From contig NC_046679.1 of assembly GCF_009870125.1 (NCBI RefSeq), positions 22,258,001 through 22,322,000 of the forward strand: 64,000 nucleotides of DNA. The letters are read 5' to 3'. A program made the translations under genes and the position numbers. Shown piece after piece: positions 11,791 through 23,512 of the stretch. Below the pieces are notes generated by a model, which saw only the letters and a list, made by a program, of their open reading frames with translations, was not told the DNA's origin and ran no database searches. This stretch comes from Drosophila pseudoobscura. Its lineage: Eukaryota > Arthropoda > Insecta > Diptera > Drosophilidae. The first letter of the stretch is position 1. Each line of letters opens with the position of its first letter.

Positions 11791-14595
11791 GTGAGCCCTA
11801 CTCATACCACACGTACATATAGTACATCTCGTATATCTCTGAAGTGGCAACATTTTTGCGGGGCAGTTGTCATGTGTACAGCGGAGGACAATGCATGGAA
11901 TTTAAATGAGTGCGACGGATAATAAACGCGATAAAGTGTGCAAATCATGTGTGGAATGTCAGACATACAAAAGAAGTGAAGGATTTTTGGGGGTGACCAT
12001 CCAACGGAGGTCCATAAATTCCACAATGGAACAATAACTCGCTTTATAACTGTGCAAATAACTCAAGCTGAATGCCAAAGAATAATAAGAATAGAGATTT
12101 ATGCTGTCCAACAATGTTCAAAAGAATCTTAAGAGAATTCATCAAATGCATCACATATGCAAGGAATAACTTTGGTGTAGTTTTTGAAGCTCAGAGTTTA
12201 ATGACTTTTTTATTATGTGGGAAATATGACAGAATGAGTGACAAGGAGAAATTATTTTTATTATTTAGGTAGTCTTTTAAACATGTAGCTTAAAATGGAA
12301 TATAATACTCTTATACATATTTATCAGGAAAATTTATAGTGTTTGGATATAATAAAAATATAAGAGATGAAAAATACAACTAGAAAGAAAAAAATAAATC
12401 TTCTAATCAAAATAAACTTTGGAGTTCATCTAAGTATAGTAAATCATTCCCAGTTCCCAAGCTCAAAGCTGAAACTAATTTTGAGGTCATTCTTTCAACA
12501 AAGTTTTCTTTCAAAAACGTATTCTATCAAGTTTGTGTACAAATGAAAACCAATCGATTTATTCCCTTGAATTAAAAAAGTAAAAGTCATTCTTGGAATT
12601 TATAATAGCGAATAATTTCAGCAATTGCTTTAGAATACCTTTACTTTTAACAAAACTAATACCTTAAATCTATTAAAAATTCTTCATAATTATAATCCCT
12701 CATAAGAAGTAAATAACATTTAGTATGAAGAATGCCAAGCCCTTTCAATTCGTCTTCGTTCTTCTTTAAAGCCGAAACTCGTACTTGTTTGCAGGCCACT
12801 TCCTCAGGCACTTAAATGTTACCCACAAATGTTGCTGAAATTCTTACTCAAAAAGTAATAGCATTACAAAACAAATGGGCAAACAGAATTATTGTAATGG
12901 CAAATGGCGCAAAGAGAGAGACAGGTACAGAGGAGAGACAAAAGCTGAAAGAGTCTAAAACCGAAATCACTTCCACTGAAGCCTGAAAAGACCGAAAAAA
13001 GAAGGAAAAATGAGTTGGTAAAACCAGTTTTCTGACCATTTTTCTTGACTCTTGGCCGCTTGATTATCGTCTGGTTTCGCGCTGTTTTGTTTTGCTGAAG
13101 ATTTTCGCAATATGTGCCGCAGAGTTGCAGCCCAGCCACATTTGCAACAGACGCAATGGCCATTAGCAGTGGCTGCAACATCAGCAGTAACCACATACAC
13201 ACAGTAATTTCGAGTCTAGACGTGCCTCCTCCTGAAAAATCACCGCCAACATCAGCGCCGGTAATTGCAATTCTAACAGGTTGCAATATGCAACTTCATA
13301 CTTGCAGCTGCTGGTGGTAAATGGGGCATAAAGTATCCTAAATCAAATCGCTTTCATTTTCGCTAGCTTGAGCATAGGTTTTTGGCTTATTTCGAGAGCT
13401 CTGCCTCTTACCAATTGTTTTTGCTGTTGACCCCAAATGGAATCTGAGTCTGAAGTGTTGAAAAATGATACGAAATTTTGTTGATGTGTTCCAGATGTTT
13501 TGGCTAAAACTGGAAATTAGTTTCAGTTGAACTTTCGAAATTTATACACAGAAAAAATATTGTGAAATATGGATATAATATTATAATCAAATTTTTGCTG
13601 TATGGTGCGCAAATATCTACACAAAAATATTGGTTTACATTATAGAAAGGTAATGATTTATTCCACAATTATTCTTTATATTATTCGGAATGTCGCCTTG
13701 AACTCTAATAGCTTTCATTCTCTACTCAAGCTAATTTATATACATATACTCGTATAAATCTTCAAAAGTCAATTACCTCATGGCAGAAAGTAAAATTGTA
13801 TGCCTGACTAAAAAAAAGAGACAAAGAAAAATCAACAAGCCAAAACAGAAAATCACGCCCCAAAGAGCGTAAACAAAAGCTCTAAAGTATTTAAACAAAA
13901 TATATAATATACATAGTATATGCTATTATACATTTATCATTATTTTACGCTCCCCAAACCAAAGCTTTACCTAAGATCAGAAGAGATTTGCATTATAATT
14001 ATTTGATATCCCTTCCTCCCAACATACTATATGTATTTTGTTACGCATTTCGGGTTTTCTTATATGGATGATCGCACAAACAGCAGAGCTGACAAGCTAA
14101 AAACAATAGAGAAAGAAGCAAAGCCATGAATAGTTTTTGAGGTCGATGTCAGCTAATTTTGTTGTGGCCCTTACGCAAAGTAGGGTCTCTAAGTACCCGT
14201 ACACCTGCTCTGGGCAGGGGCAGGGGCAGGGGCGGGTCTGGAGTAATGCATATTTGGCCATAGCTCCATGCAAAGTAATGAATCGAGGCACTGACGTGTG
14301 ACCGCAAGACGGGGGAAGCATTTTGAAAGCTCGCAATTAAAATGTCAAAAATAATAAAAATAAAGTGTTGCAGTAGAGCGGTAAGCGTAGAATGAGGGAT
14401 CGTCATTATAATGGACCTCAGATGTGACTTTGATCTGTAGAAAAAGTTAGGGAACTAAATTTAATGCACAATGAACAATTTATGTTTTATTTGAAACACG
14501 CTTACCTTCAGAAAAGTTACACTTTTTACCGAATTAATCGAATATATCCGAATATATCCGAATATATCGAATATATCCGTCTCTTCCATCCCCAG
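11791..14595 (+). other. probable 5' UTR intron of the CRAL-TRIO gene
   Basis: This AT-rich stretch lies between a consensus donor (11791) and an acceptor (ending 14595). Open frames on both strands are short and low in complexity. It holds a CAGGGG array at 14212-14236 and, just before the acceptor, a CGAATATATC array at 14539-14580. Confidence 0.4.
14539..14580 (+). repeat. CGAATATATC short tandem array
   Basis: About four copies of a 9-10 base unit (CGAATATATC) end 15 bases before the splice acceptor that precedes the CRAL-TRIO start codon. The array therefore lies where the branch point and polypyrimidine tract would be expected. Confidence 0.8.
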
Positions 14596-15582
14596 ATGAT
14601 GATGCTACACCCCACACCCGCTCAGCGCGTAACCATTCGCGAGGAGCTGCGCGAACCCGAGGATCCAGCCGACATTGAGCGTGATATCAAGCTGATTCGC
14701 GAGTGGCTGGAGACACAGCCGCATCTGCCCAAGGACATGGACGACATGCGTTTGACCACGTTCCTGCGCGGCTGCAAGTTCAGCCTGGAGAAGGTAAAGA
14801 AGAAGCTAGACATGTACTACACGATGCGGAATGCGGTACCGGAGGTCTTCTCGAATCGGGACATCAATCGCGAGGAGCTCAGCCTTGTGCTTGACTATGT
14901 GTAAGTAGAAGAGTAGCCATAGTCAGGGCAACTGTTCCTAATCCATTGATATCCCTTTAGACACTGTCCCACCCTGCCAGGGATCACTCCCAATGGACGT
15001 CGGATCACGTTTGTGAGGGGCATCGACTGCGACTTCCAGCCGCACCACATCCTGGACGCCATGAAGGTGGCTCTGATGATCGGAGATGTCCGTCTGGCGG
15101 AGGAGACAATCGGCATTGCCGGTGACATCTTCATTCTGGACGCGGCCCCAGCCAGTGCCGCTCACTTTGCCAAATTCTCACCCTCGGTGGTGAAGAAGTT
15201 TCTGATTGCCGTCCAGGAGGGCTATCCAGTGAAGGTGAAGGAGGTCCATGTGATCAACATCTCCCCGCTGGTCGACACCATCTTCAACTTTGTGAAGCCA
15301 TTCGTGAAGGAGAAGATCCGCAGCCGCATCACCTTCCACAACGATATCGACAGTCTCTACAAGGTGGTGCCCAAAGATCTCTTGCCCGATGAGTACGGCG
15401 GCAAGGCTGGCAGCGTCGTGGAGCTTAATAAGTGGTGGAAGCAGAAGCTGGCCGACAACACCAAGTGGTTCCAGGAACAGGAGGATAAGAAGGCCAATGA
15501 ATCTCTGCGCCCCGGCGCCCCAAAGACCAGCGATGATCTGTTCGGCATGGAAGGTACCTTCCGTCAGCTGAACATCGATTGA
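14596..15582 (+). CDS. CRAL-TRIO domain lipid-transfer protein (alpha-tocopherol transfer protein-like)
   Basis: Two coding exons, 14596-14900 and 14961-15582, give 308 residues across a 60-bp GT-AG intron. The protein has the SEC14/CRALBP/TTPA plan. A helical CRAL-TRIO N-terminal region (about 30-85, including TTFLRGCKFSLEKVKKKLD) precedes the lipid-binding fold (about 100-260, including GDIFILDAAPASAAHFAKFSP and the VHVINISP strand). Such proteins carry small hydrophobic ligands such as retinoids or tocopherol in the cytosol, and the ligand here is unknown. It resembles what I remember of D. melanogaster CG2663, but that assignment is from memory. The first of three consecutive ATGs directly follows a CCCCAG acceptor, so any of the three could initiate. 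AATAAA signals lie near 15806 and 15835. Confidence 0.95.
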
Positions 15583-16869
15583 TCACGCATCCGCATACCC
15601 ACTTCCATGCCCCCACGCCCCATGCCTTATGCCCCAAGCGCATCTACTTGTGTATATTTTAGCCACTCATTTGTTTAGTCCAAGCTCATGTGCACTACTA
15701 TTGCTTAAACGCTTCATTCTGTCGCCTGTTCCATTATCTATTTACTACATATACTCGTACTCGTATATATCTTCTCATTCGTACATCGCAGTAATTACAT
15801 ACAATAATAAAGAAGCAGCAGCATATTAAGGAATGAATAAATAAAATCCACATGTCGTTTACACTATCCAACAAGGAGAAGTGGCATTGGGCGGGTGAAC
15901 AACGAAAGCAACGAAAGGAAAAATACGACTCGACATTTCTCAGCGAATGCCCCATTAAAGTACAAGTAATGGCCACGAATATAGTGAAGACTACTGACTG
16001 CACTGACTATCCGATTGTTGATTGCATCTGCCACAAGAGCACCCCCACACACACACTCACACACACACACACACACACCCAGATGCAGACACAGATGCAT
16101 ACAAGAGCATATTTCACTCGTCGCGTCGCATGTCTCCACTTTGTGCAACATGCACATTGATGGCGGAAACGGAAACTTGTCGCAGTTCCTACTCCCACGG
16201 CACTAGGGGAGGCAAAGGGCAAGGCGGAGCAGGACAATCCTCCCACTTGACTTACTTCGCCTGACATATTGGTTCCTTTTCCCATTGTCCTGTGAGCGAT
16301 TCGGCGTACGAAATCAAGCGTGGCCGACATTTCGCAGTCACGACTCGACTCCGGACATGGTCTGCTCTGCACTGCCTTTCAATGTAAAGATTTTTGTAAA
16401 TTTCCTTTCTTTTTTAAGTCGTATGTCAGTCTGAGGAATGGCCAAGAATTTGTTTGCCTGGCAAGACGGTCAAGTGGCGTTATGATTTGCAAAGAAATGT
16501 TGCCAAATTTCCCACAACTAAACCATATTTTGGAGTAAATGTCTGTTGACCAACTTCACAGTCTTAAGCCAAATGGAATTAAATGAAGTATGAACAAATG
16601 CATTACCCACAAGTTGGTTGAGGAATCACACATTGTGCTGCAACAAACAAATATTGTAAATAATTAATGGGGAAAAATCTTCTTTCGTACGGTTAATCAT
16701 TCATTAAGTTATTTCCACCACAAAGTTGCCAAACTTTTGGTAATTGCTTCAACCAAAAGTTTTCCCAAATCAATTTGCTTATTATTTATTCAAATTATAT
16801 TAATTTGTAAAGCCATTTTGGGTGTCTGCCTCATTGCAACATGTAATTTAAAGTTTTCTTGGTCGAGAG
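15583..16869. other. intergenic region between the CRAL-TRIO gene and Or83a
   Basis: It begins with the CRAL-TRIO 3' UTR, with AATAAA at 15806-15811 and again near 15835. A CA microsatellite lies at 16045-16078. No coding exon is evident. Confidence 0.7.
16045..16078 (+). repeat. (CA)n microsatellite
   Basis: Near-perfect CA dinucleotide tract interrupted by one CTC, in the intergenic DNA 3' of the CRAL-TRIO gene. Confidence 0.9.
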
Positions 16870-16877
16870 TATATAAT
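16870..16877 (+). promoter_or_regulatory. probable TATA box of Or83a
   Basis: TATATAAT lies about 30 bases before the first in-frame ATG (16898) and 97 bases before the second (16967). A TATA box here would place the transcription start near 16900. That argues for initiation at 16967. Confidence 0.45.
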
Positions 16878-16966
16878 TTCTAGCTTATAGAAATAAAATG
16901 ATAGAAATATTCAGCATATATAAGGATATCACATCAGAAATGCTCCTAATAATCCGTAAAGACACC

Positions 16967-18516
16967 ATGAAAGAAAGAAACCCTCCACTTAAGATTAAAG
17001 GCGACTCAGAACGTCGAGATCTATTCGTCTTTGTGCGTTATACCATGTGCATAGCAGCCATGTATCCATTTGGGTATTCCCTCCAGGGACCGAGCTTCCT
17101 TGGGCTCCTGGTGCGAGTCCTGGATTGGTTCTACGAGATCTTCAACTACTTTGTGTCCGTGCATATTCTTGGCTTGTACATCTGCACCATTTACATCAAC
17201 TATGGGCAGGGGGACTTGGACTTCTTCGTCAACTGCATGATACAAACAATCATCTATCTGTGGACCATCGCCATGAAGCTGTACTTCAGACGGTTCCGGC
17301 CAAAGATGCTCGATGAAATTATGTCAATAATCAATGAGAACTATCACACGCGTTCTGCTCTGGGTTTCAGCTATGTGACCATGTCGGGGGCCCATCACGT
17401 GTCTAAATTGTGGATTAAAACGTATGTTTATTGCTGTTATATTGGAACCATATTCTGGCTCGTGCTACCCATCGCCTATAGGGACAAGAGTCTACCTCTG
17501 GCCTGTTGGTATCCATTTGATTATACGGTGAATATAGTTCTCCATCTCTGACTAAATGTAAAATAATGTGATCTTTTCTCTAGCAACCCATTGTATATGA
17601 AACAGTCTTCTTTCTACAGGCCATTGGCCAGATCCAAGTGGCAGCTTCTTTCGCGTCTTCTAGTGGCCTTCATATGGTGTTCTGTGTGCTTTTATCGGGG
17701 CAATATGACGTTCTTTTCTGCAGCCTAAAGAATGTCTTGGCCACCAGTTATATACATATGGGCGGGAATATGGCAGAACTGAGGTTTACATTCAAAAACT
17801 CAAATGAAAACCTTGATATCCATTAGTTTCCCATCTACAGACAACTCCAATCTGAACAGTCTATTGCCGATGCTGAACCCAATCAGTATGCCTATTCCCA
17901 TGAAGAACAGACCCCTTTAGAGCAGCTACTCCAGCATCCACGGCAAGATGAATCCTCTAGAGATTTCCTCAAAGCCTTCAAGCGATCCTTCAGGCACTGC
18001 ATTGACCACCATCGCTATATAGTAGAGGTACTCAAGAAAATGGAGCGCTTCTACAGTCCCATTTGGTTTCTCAAGATTGGAGAGGTCACCTTCCTCATGT
18101 GCCTTGTGGCTTTCGTCTCAACCAAAAGCACTACGGCCAACTCGTTTATGCGGATGGTATCTCTCGGTCAGTACTTGCTGCTGGTGCTCTACGAGCTCTT
18201 CATAATCTGCTACTTTGCGGATGTGGTCTACCAGAACAGCCAGAGGTGTGGCGAGGCTCTATGGAGGAGTCCCTGGCAGAGACACCTTCGAGAAATACGC
18301 AGCGATTATATGTTCTTCATGCTGAATGCCCGGAAACAGTTCCAGTTAACGGCGGGAAAGATCACCAACCTGAATGTGGATCGCTTTAGAGGGGTATCTT
18401 AGAATTCGATTACTTTTTCAAATTTTCACCTTTTAATTTAATCGGTTCCCTTCCAGACCATCACCACAGCCTTCTCATTTCTCACGCTCCTCCAAAAGAT
18501 GGATGCTCGGGGCTAG
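16967..18516 (+). CDS. Or83a: Odorant receptor 83a (Or83a)
   Basis: Coding exons are 16967-17527, 17584-17783, 17841-18393 and 18457-18516, giving 457 residues. It is a seven-transmembrane insect odorant receptor of the 7tm_6 family. Runs such as FNYFVSVH, LYICTIYINYGQGDLDFFVN and SLPLACWYPFDYT match D. melanogaster Or83a as I remember it. The C-terminal region near GQYLLLVLYELFIICYFADV is the conserved part that contacts Orco in this family. Odour specificity cannot be read from sequence. An upstream in-frame ATG (16898) would add 23 residues. I prefer 16967 because the TATA box predicts a start near 16900 and the N-terminus MKERNPPLKIKGDSERRD then lines up with the melanogaster protein. Intron 2 has a weak donor (AG|GTTTAC). 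The reading frame is intact. Confidence 0.96.
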
Positions 18517-20678
18517 ACAATCGTTCGGATTTCGATTTTTGATTTTATTTATACAATTTTTAGTAATTATAAAAAATATTAGCATTTTAATAAACAGATG
18601 CAAACTCATGGTTTTAATTCATATTTCCTCAATAATTCTATCAACTTTGGCAATGGCTCACACATTACACTCTCATACAGTGCGTTTCGAAGCTATAAGA
18701 CAGTCGAAATCATGCAAGGTTAACCAGAAATATTCTATCAAACTAAAGCTTAAATGTTTCAGTGTTACAATATATTCAAATTGCATCAAATTGGAAACTA
18801 AAAATAATTCCTTTAAAGTATTTATATTTCTGGTTCTAATCAAGTAAATTATTTCAAACAATTTTAGTAAAAATTCTTTCATTCAGATTTAGTTATGAAA
18901 TGTATGTAATTTATGGAAAATAATTAACTTCAATATTTTTTCGAATAGAGTAATTCAGTAATTGAATTATACCAACTACAGCATACATATATGAAAATGT
19001 CGAACGACAATACAGAAAATTAGAGAAAAAAGGTTTCGAATTAACGATTAACTCAGATGTTACATCTTGTTCGAAACAAACCGAGTCAATTTTGTATTAG
19101 ATTCATCATTTACCTAATATTTAATACTCTATTATCCAATAAAAATCAAAATCCATCTAATATCAAGGTTTCTTAACAATTCAACATCCGATTTGGTTAT
19201 GAATTTACAAACAATTTAGTTTACCATTACATAAGATCGAAATTAATCGGCATATTTCGGGTTAATGTGCGTCAATAATCTAATTTATCTAATGAATTCA
19301 AGTGGAAACCGAATTAATCCTCGGATCATCATGTTTTCTTATTTTGTTTAATTAATGATATTCATTTTGATATATTATAAGAATATGTACAGGAAAATCC
19401 CGCCTTTCTCTTATAGTTTCGCAACGCACTTAATTTTCATATATGTATAAGTATGTAAGTAGAAAGGTAAATAGAGTAAAACTAATGATGAACTAACATA
19501 TAAAATCCATGAGGGCCGATCCGCTAATCTCAGTATTATTCATTTATTTTATTTCCTTCCTTGCAATCATTTTCGTAATCGAATTTATTTTGAAAGAAAA
19601 ATTATACAATATAAAGAGAACCAAAAAAATGTATGTGCTTGACAGATAAATAAATAATATTCACTTCAGTTTTGTTTCCGATTGCATTCTTAACACTAAA
19701 AGCGAAATAAATCATATACATTTATAAGGTACTTGGGTTAACTCTTCAACTCCGATACTTCTCCTCCCACTACTCGTATAATCAAACCCCCCCTCAATCG
19801 TGTTAACTACATTTTGAGCAAGAAATATAGATGTTTAACAATTATTTGTATTGTTTTTTCTGGTTTTGTATTGTTTCTACTTACGGGTTTTCTCTCACAA
19901 TCTTTTATTGTGCTTGGCATTTTGTACAGTATCAAAAAATCGGTTTGATTGGTTTTGTTGCGGCCGAAATACTACAGATTTTAGCTAATTTGCTTCAGAT
20001 ATTAGAATTAGGCAAATGCTCTAACACTTGCTTACAATTAGTTAATAATTAGCTTATGGTTTGCTCTACTCTTCAATTTTGTTGTTGCTAATTTCGATAT
20101 AAAAATGTACAGTTTCTAGTTGTTCAATCGAGAAGTTCAGTAATGCTCTCTGCCTTCATTTATATATAAATTATATATGCTTTATAAAGATTGCCTTAAT
20201 CTGTTGTATTATCTGTAATTATTATCAAAAAAATATATATGTATAATATTACATTATATTTTATGTTCTTCTTACAAGCATTTTCCCTTTGCAATTTCCC
20301 TTTCTATCATTTTTTTGTGGTTTCTTTTTTTTGTTATTTGATTTTTTGTTTTTAAATATATTACACAAAGCATAACAAGGCGAGCAGCCATATAAACAAC
20401 AATAACAACAAGGCAGAGAGAGCAACAATTTGTAATTGCTGCGGATTTTGATAAATGCAATATGTTTGCTGTTGCTGTAGCCTTTGCTGTCTCCCTTTGC
20501 GCTGTACATCATCACAGATTGGGCTTTTTGTGCGACAGATTGAGTATATGACATTATTCATGATTCTGTTTCCTTTGGCCTCGTCCTCCGCCTTCTGCGA
20601 GTGTTGCTCCTGTTGTTCCTGTGCTTGTTGCTGCTGCTGTCGTGGCTTGCTGTTGACTAGTTTGTGTTGCTTGCGCCG
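18517..20678. other. AT-rich intergenic region between convergent Or83a and the UBTD-like gene
   Basis: It contains the 3' UTRs of both genes and long AT-rich DNA. No convincing exon is visible. Bases 20580-20680 hold CTGCTG/GTTGCT-rich sequence that is probably UTR of the UBTD-like gene. Confidence 0.65.
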
Positions 20679-22504
20679 CTAGCTCGCAAGCGACATGTGC
20701 ACCGTACTCGTGCTATTGTCGTGGTTGTAGTGCTCCGTATTGATAATCACTTGGACCACATAGCCCTGGTGTATGCTGCATTCGTCGATGGGCACCTTGT
20801 CGCCCAACAGTTTCCCACTGTAGAACCAACGCTGGCAACATGCATCCACACCCTCCGTAGCCTAAATATCGCAAATCCATGAATTGGATAATTATTTAAG
20901 TCCTACTACATACAGAGCTCAACTCACCTGCAACTTCTTCTTGCACTGTCCCACCGTATCCTTGGAGTATACTGGCAGTTTAACATCAGTCATGCTCGAT
21001 GATATGCGCAGCTTGAGAAAGATCTCGGTGCCGCCATCCACTGGCTCTGAGTATTCAGCGGGCGAGTCTCGTCCATTCTCCTCCTTCACGATATTAATGG
21101 GATATGACAGACAGTATATAGGCACCTTGTACTGCGTGCCCAGCTCATCGTAGCACTCTGTGAGGTAGCTGCAAGACGAATGTTAGCCAAATTAGTAACC
21201 AGGCGGGCAATCCACTATCACTATCTTATCTCAAATCCACCATCCAGTCCCCTTCCCTTCCCATAAATACATTACCCAACGATTTGGCCCTAATGCTAAT
21301 GATTCAATGCCAGCTGGGGTCGGGCATAGACTCCGATAAGAGTCTGATAAAAGAGGAAATGACGTATGTGACATATGGAATGGGACGGTGGTGTAGCAAG
21401 GACATGGACTGGGCCACATGCAAGCCGTCAGACAGTGGAGTGAAAGGTCAGCGCTGCATTTAAATAAATATGGTTTACAGTCCGATGGAATCGAATGCCA
21501 GCGTCGTGGGGCAGTCAAAAATCGATGTCTAATAAAAACGTTAGCGCGCAAATACAGAGACACATGGCGAAGCCTCTAATGCTCTCCTGCTTGTGAAGTA
21601 GTACTACATAATTGATCTATATTTTGGCCATGTGGTGCGTCATAAATGAAGGAATACCAATAGCTATGGAATATGATCGAACTGATTTGGAAAGCCATAA
21701 AATCCAAGATAATTGGTTTATTTGTGGGCACTTTCTTAAGGGAGTATTAGATATGTCAAAGTTGTATCTATTTGCAATAAATATCTACTGAAGAATTACC
21801 AACCAAACCGAACTTGGTTCTATTTTCGGAAAGCTCTTACTAAACCATTCCTAAATGCCTGCACGAAGAATAGATGCCATATGTGTTCTAACCCACTAGC
21901 ATGCCTCATCACAAATTTATAACACCCCAGGCATCGTCCATTAAGGGACCCAACGAACCGCTGTCATGCATTAATGGAGTTATGGCTATAAAAAAAATCA
22001 CTATATGCTATTGATTTTCTCACGTCGGGCGAGTGCAGACGAGGGCAATTAGCATACTGTGGGCCATAATGGAAAAGGACTCAACTCAACTCACCCATTT
22101 GGCACTGACACGTTGGCCCCATCCAGTATGGCCTGGGCCATTTGAAAATCCAGCCCTTCGGCGGCATTGGTGGCGGCGCGCAGGGCATCCCAGATTTCTT
22201 TGCGACCATCAAAGGCCGGGGCCGTATCCCAGAACTCGTCCCGCTTTGAGCGCAGCTGTCCCTCGGTCAATGGCACGTCGGAACGCCAGCGTATTGTCTC
22301 ATGGCAGAGTGGGCGATTTTTGCGCGACGCGCCCAAGGCAATGCCTGCGAAAACGTCACAAATCAAAAACAGATTGCCGATTAAGGGGTATTGATGCCAC
22401 CGATGTGAAGGCCACTCACCTGCACTGGGTGGACGCGATATGCTCGCCGACGAGACGCTCATAGTCTCGTTGTCGGGATTCATGCGACAAACACAAGCGC
22501 CCAT
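20679..22504 (-). CDS. Ubiquitin domain-containing protein of the UBTD1/UBTD2 family
   Basis: Coding exons on the minus strand are 22504-22420, 22344-22095, 21168-20928 and 20861-20679, giving 252 residues. The UBTD N-terminal domain spans about residues 35-135, with [29 protein letters not shown] and AQAILDGA closely matching vertebrate UBTD1/2. A ubiquitin-like domain follows at about 160-240, including [19 protein letters not shown] and [24 protein letters not shown] proteins are linked to ubiquitination, with the N-terminal domain binding UBE2D enzymes. The start MGACVC (Gly2, Cys4, Cys6) is a candidate N-myristoylation and palmitoylation site, as in vertebrate MGNCVG. An untranslated exon probably ends at 22634 (donor GAG|GTAAGA) and joins the acceptor before 22542. 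The 926-bp intron between exons 2 and 3 shows nothing coding. Confidence 0.95.
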
Positions 22505-23130
22505 TTTTGTGGCGGACGCAAGCACAACAGTGCCTCGGTTTCCTATCAAACAGCAAAGAAAGGATCCTAGAGGCAATATATACATTTATATATATAAAAG
22601 TATATTTGTACTAAAATTGATGAAAATTCTTACCTCTGCCCCGCACAGCCGCCTTGTTTGCTTTTTGATTTGTGTTCGTGTGTATAGTGCCTGTTTCTGA
22701 TTTGTGTGTGAATCTATACTATGTTTTCCTTATTTTTATCAGGTTGGTTGTCTTTATTATTGTTTGGTTTGACTGCCTCGGTGATTTATTTTGCGCGACG
22801 AACATTAATTTTGTGTTTGTTTTTTTGTTTACATTTTACATTCGCTTAATTTACAACATGGCAACTACACGGTAACTACATATTGTGGGGAAAAGAGGGT
22901 ATGGACAATAGGCAATACGGCTCAGATAATGCAACGCATACAAGGTAAAATTCACCCGTTTTGCCTAATATACTACATTTCGTCTCCAAGGTATAATGTT
23001 CTCATACGCGAGGTGAGGTTCGTACGAGCCTGGCAATTCGACTTGGGTGTTTTGGCCTGCTGTCCATACCCCATTCCATAGCCCATTCAAAATGACCCTC
23101 TCACGACTCATGTTTTCGTTGCAGTGCAGC

Positions 23131-23140
23131 AGTGTGACCG
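23131..23140 (-). promoter_or_regulatory. core promoter Motif 1, probably for the UBTD-like gene
   Basis: Read on the minus strand this is CGGTCACACT, an exact match to Drosophila Motif 1 (YGGTCACACTR), which marks housekeeping transcription starts. It points toward the UBTD-like gene, whose untranslated exon would then run from about 23130 to 22634. Confidence 0.6.
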
Positions 23141-23504
23141 TTTGAACCTCGGAAAACCCGTAACCATACCGGTGAAAAACATGAACTTAGCCCAATAAAC
23201 TCCTTTTTTCACAGGTTCAACTTCACAGGTTCCTTGCATATAATAACTTTGAAAAAGACCAGTTTTTTAATATTCATGCATGCATTTTAATACGACAATG
23301 AGTTATCAATGGTTAGGTAATGGTGGTAATATTTTTGGAGTGGATCGAAAATATGAATATGAAATGGAGGTTTTTGTGTGAAATATATCAACGGAATTAC
23401 GTTTCAGAGTTCGGAGTTTTGGTTGTTCACGTTTCAAATTTAGTGTTTTATTTGCCATAATGGGAATGGTCACATTGATAGCACAATCGATGTTTTGCTT
23501 CCTA

Positions 23505-23512
23505 TATCGATA
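23505..23512 (+). promoter_or_regulatory. DRE element TATCGATA
   Basis: An exact palindromic TATCGATA, the DREF-binding core. A second ATCGAT lies near 23487 and a Motif 1-like GGTCACATTG at 23468-23477. The cluster sits between divergent UBTD-like and CAHbeta genes and could serve either or both. Confidence 0.5.
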
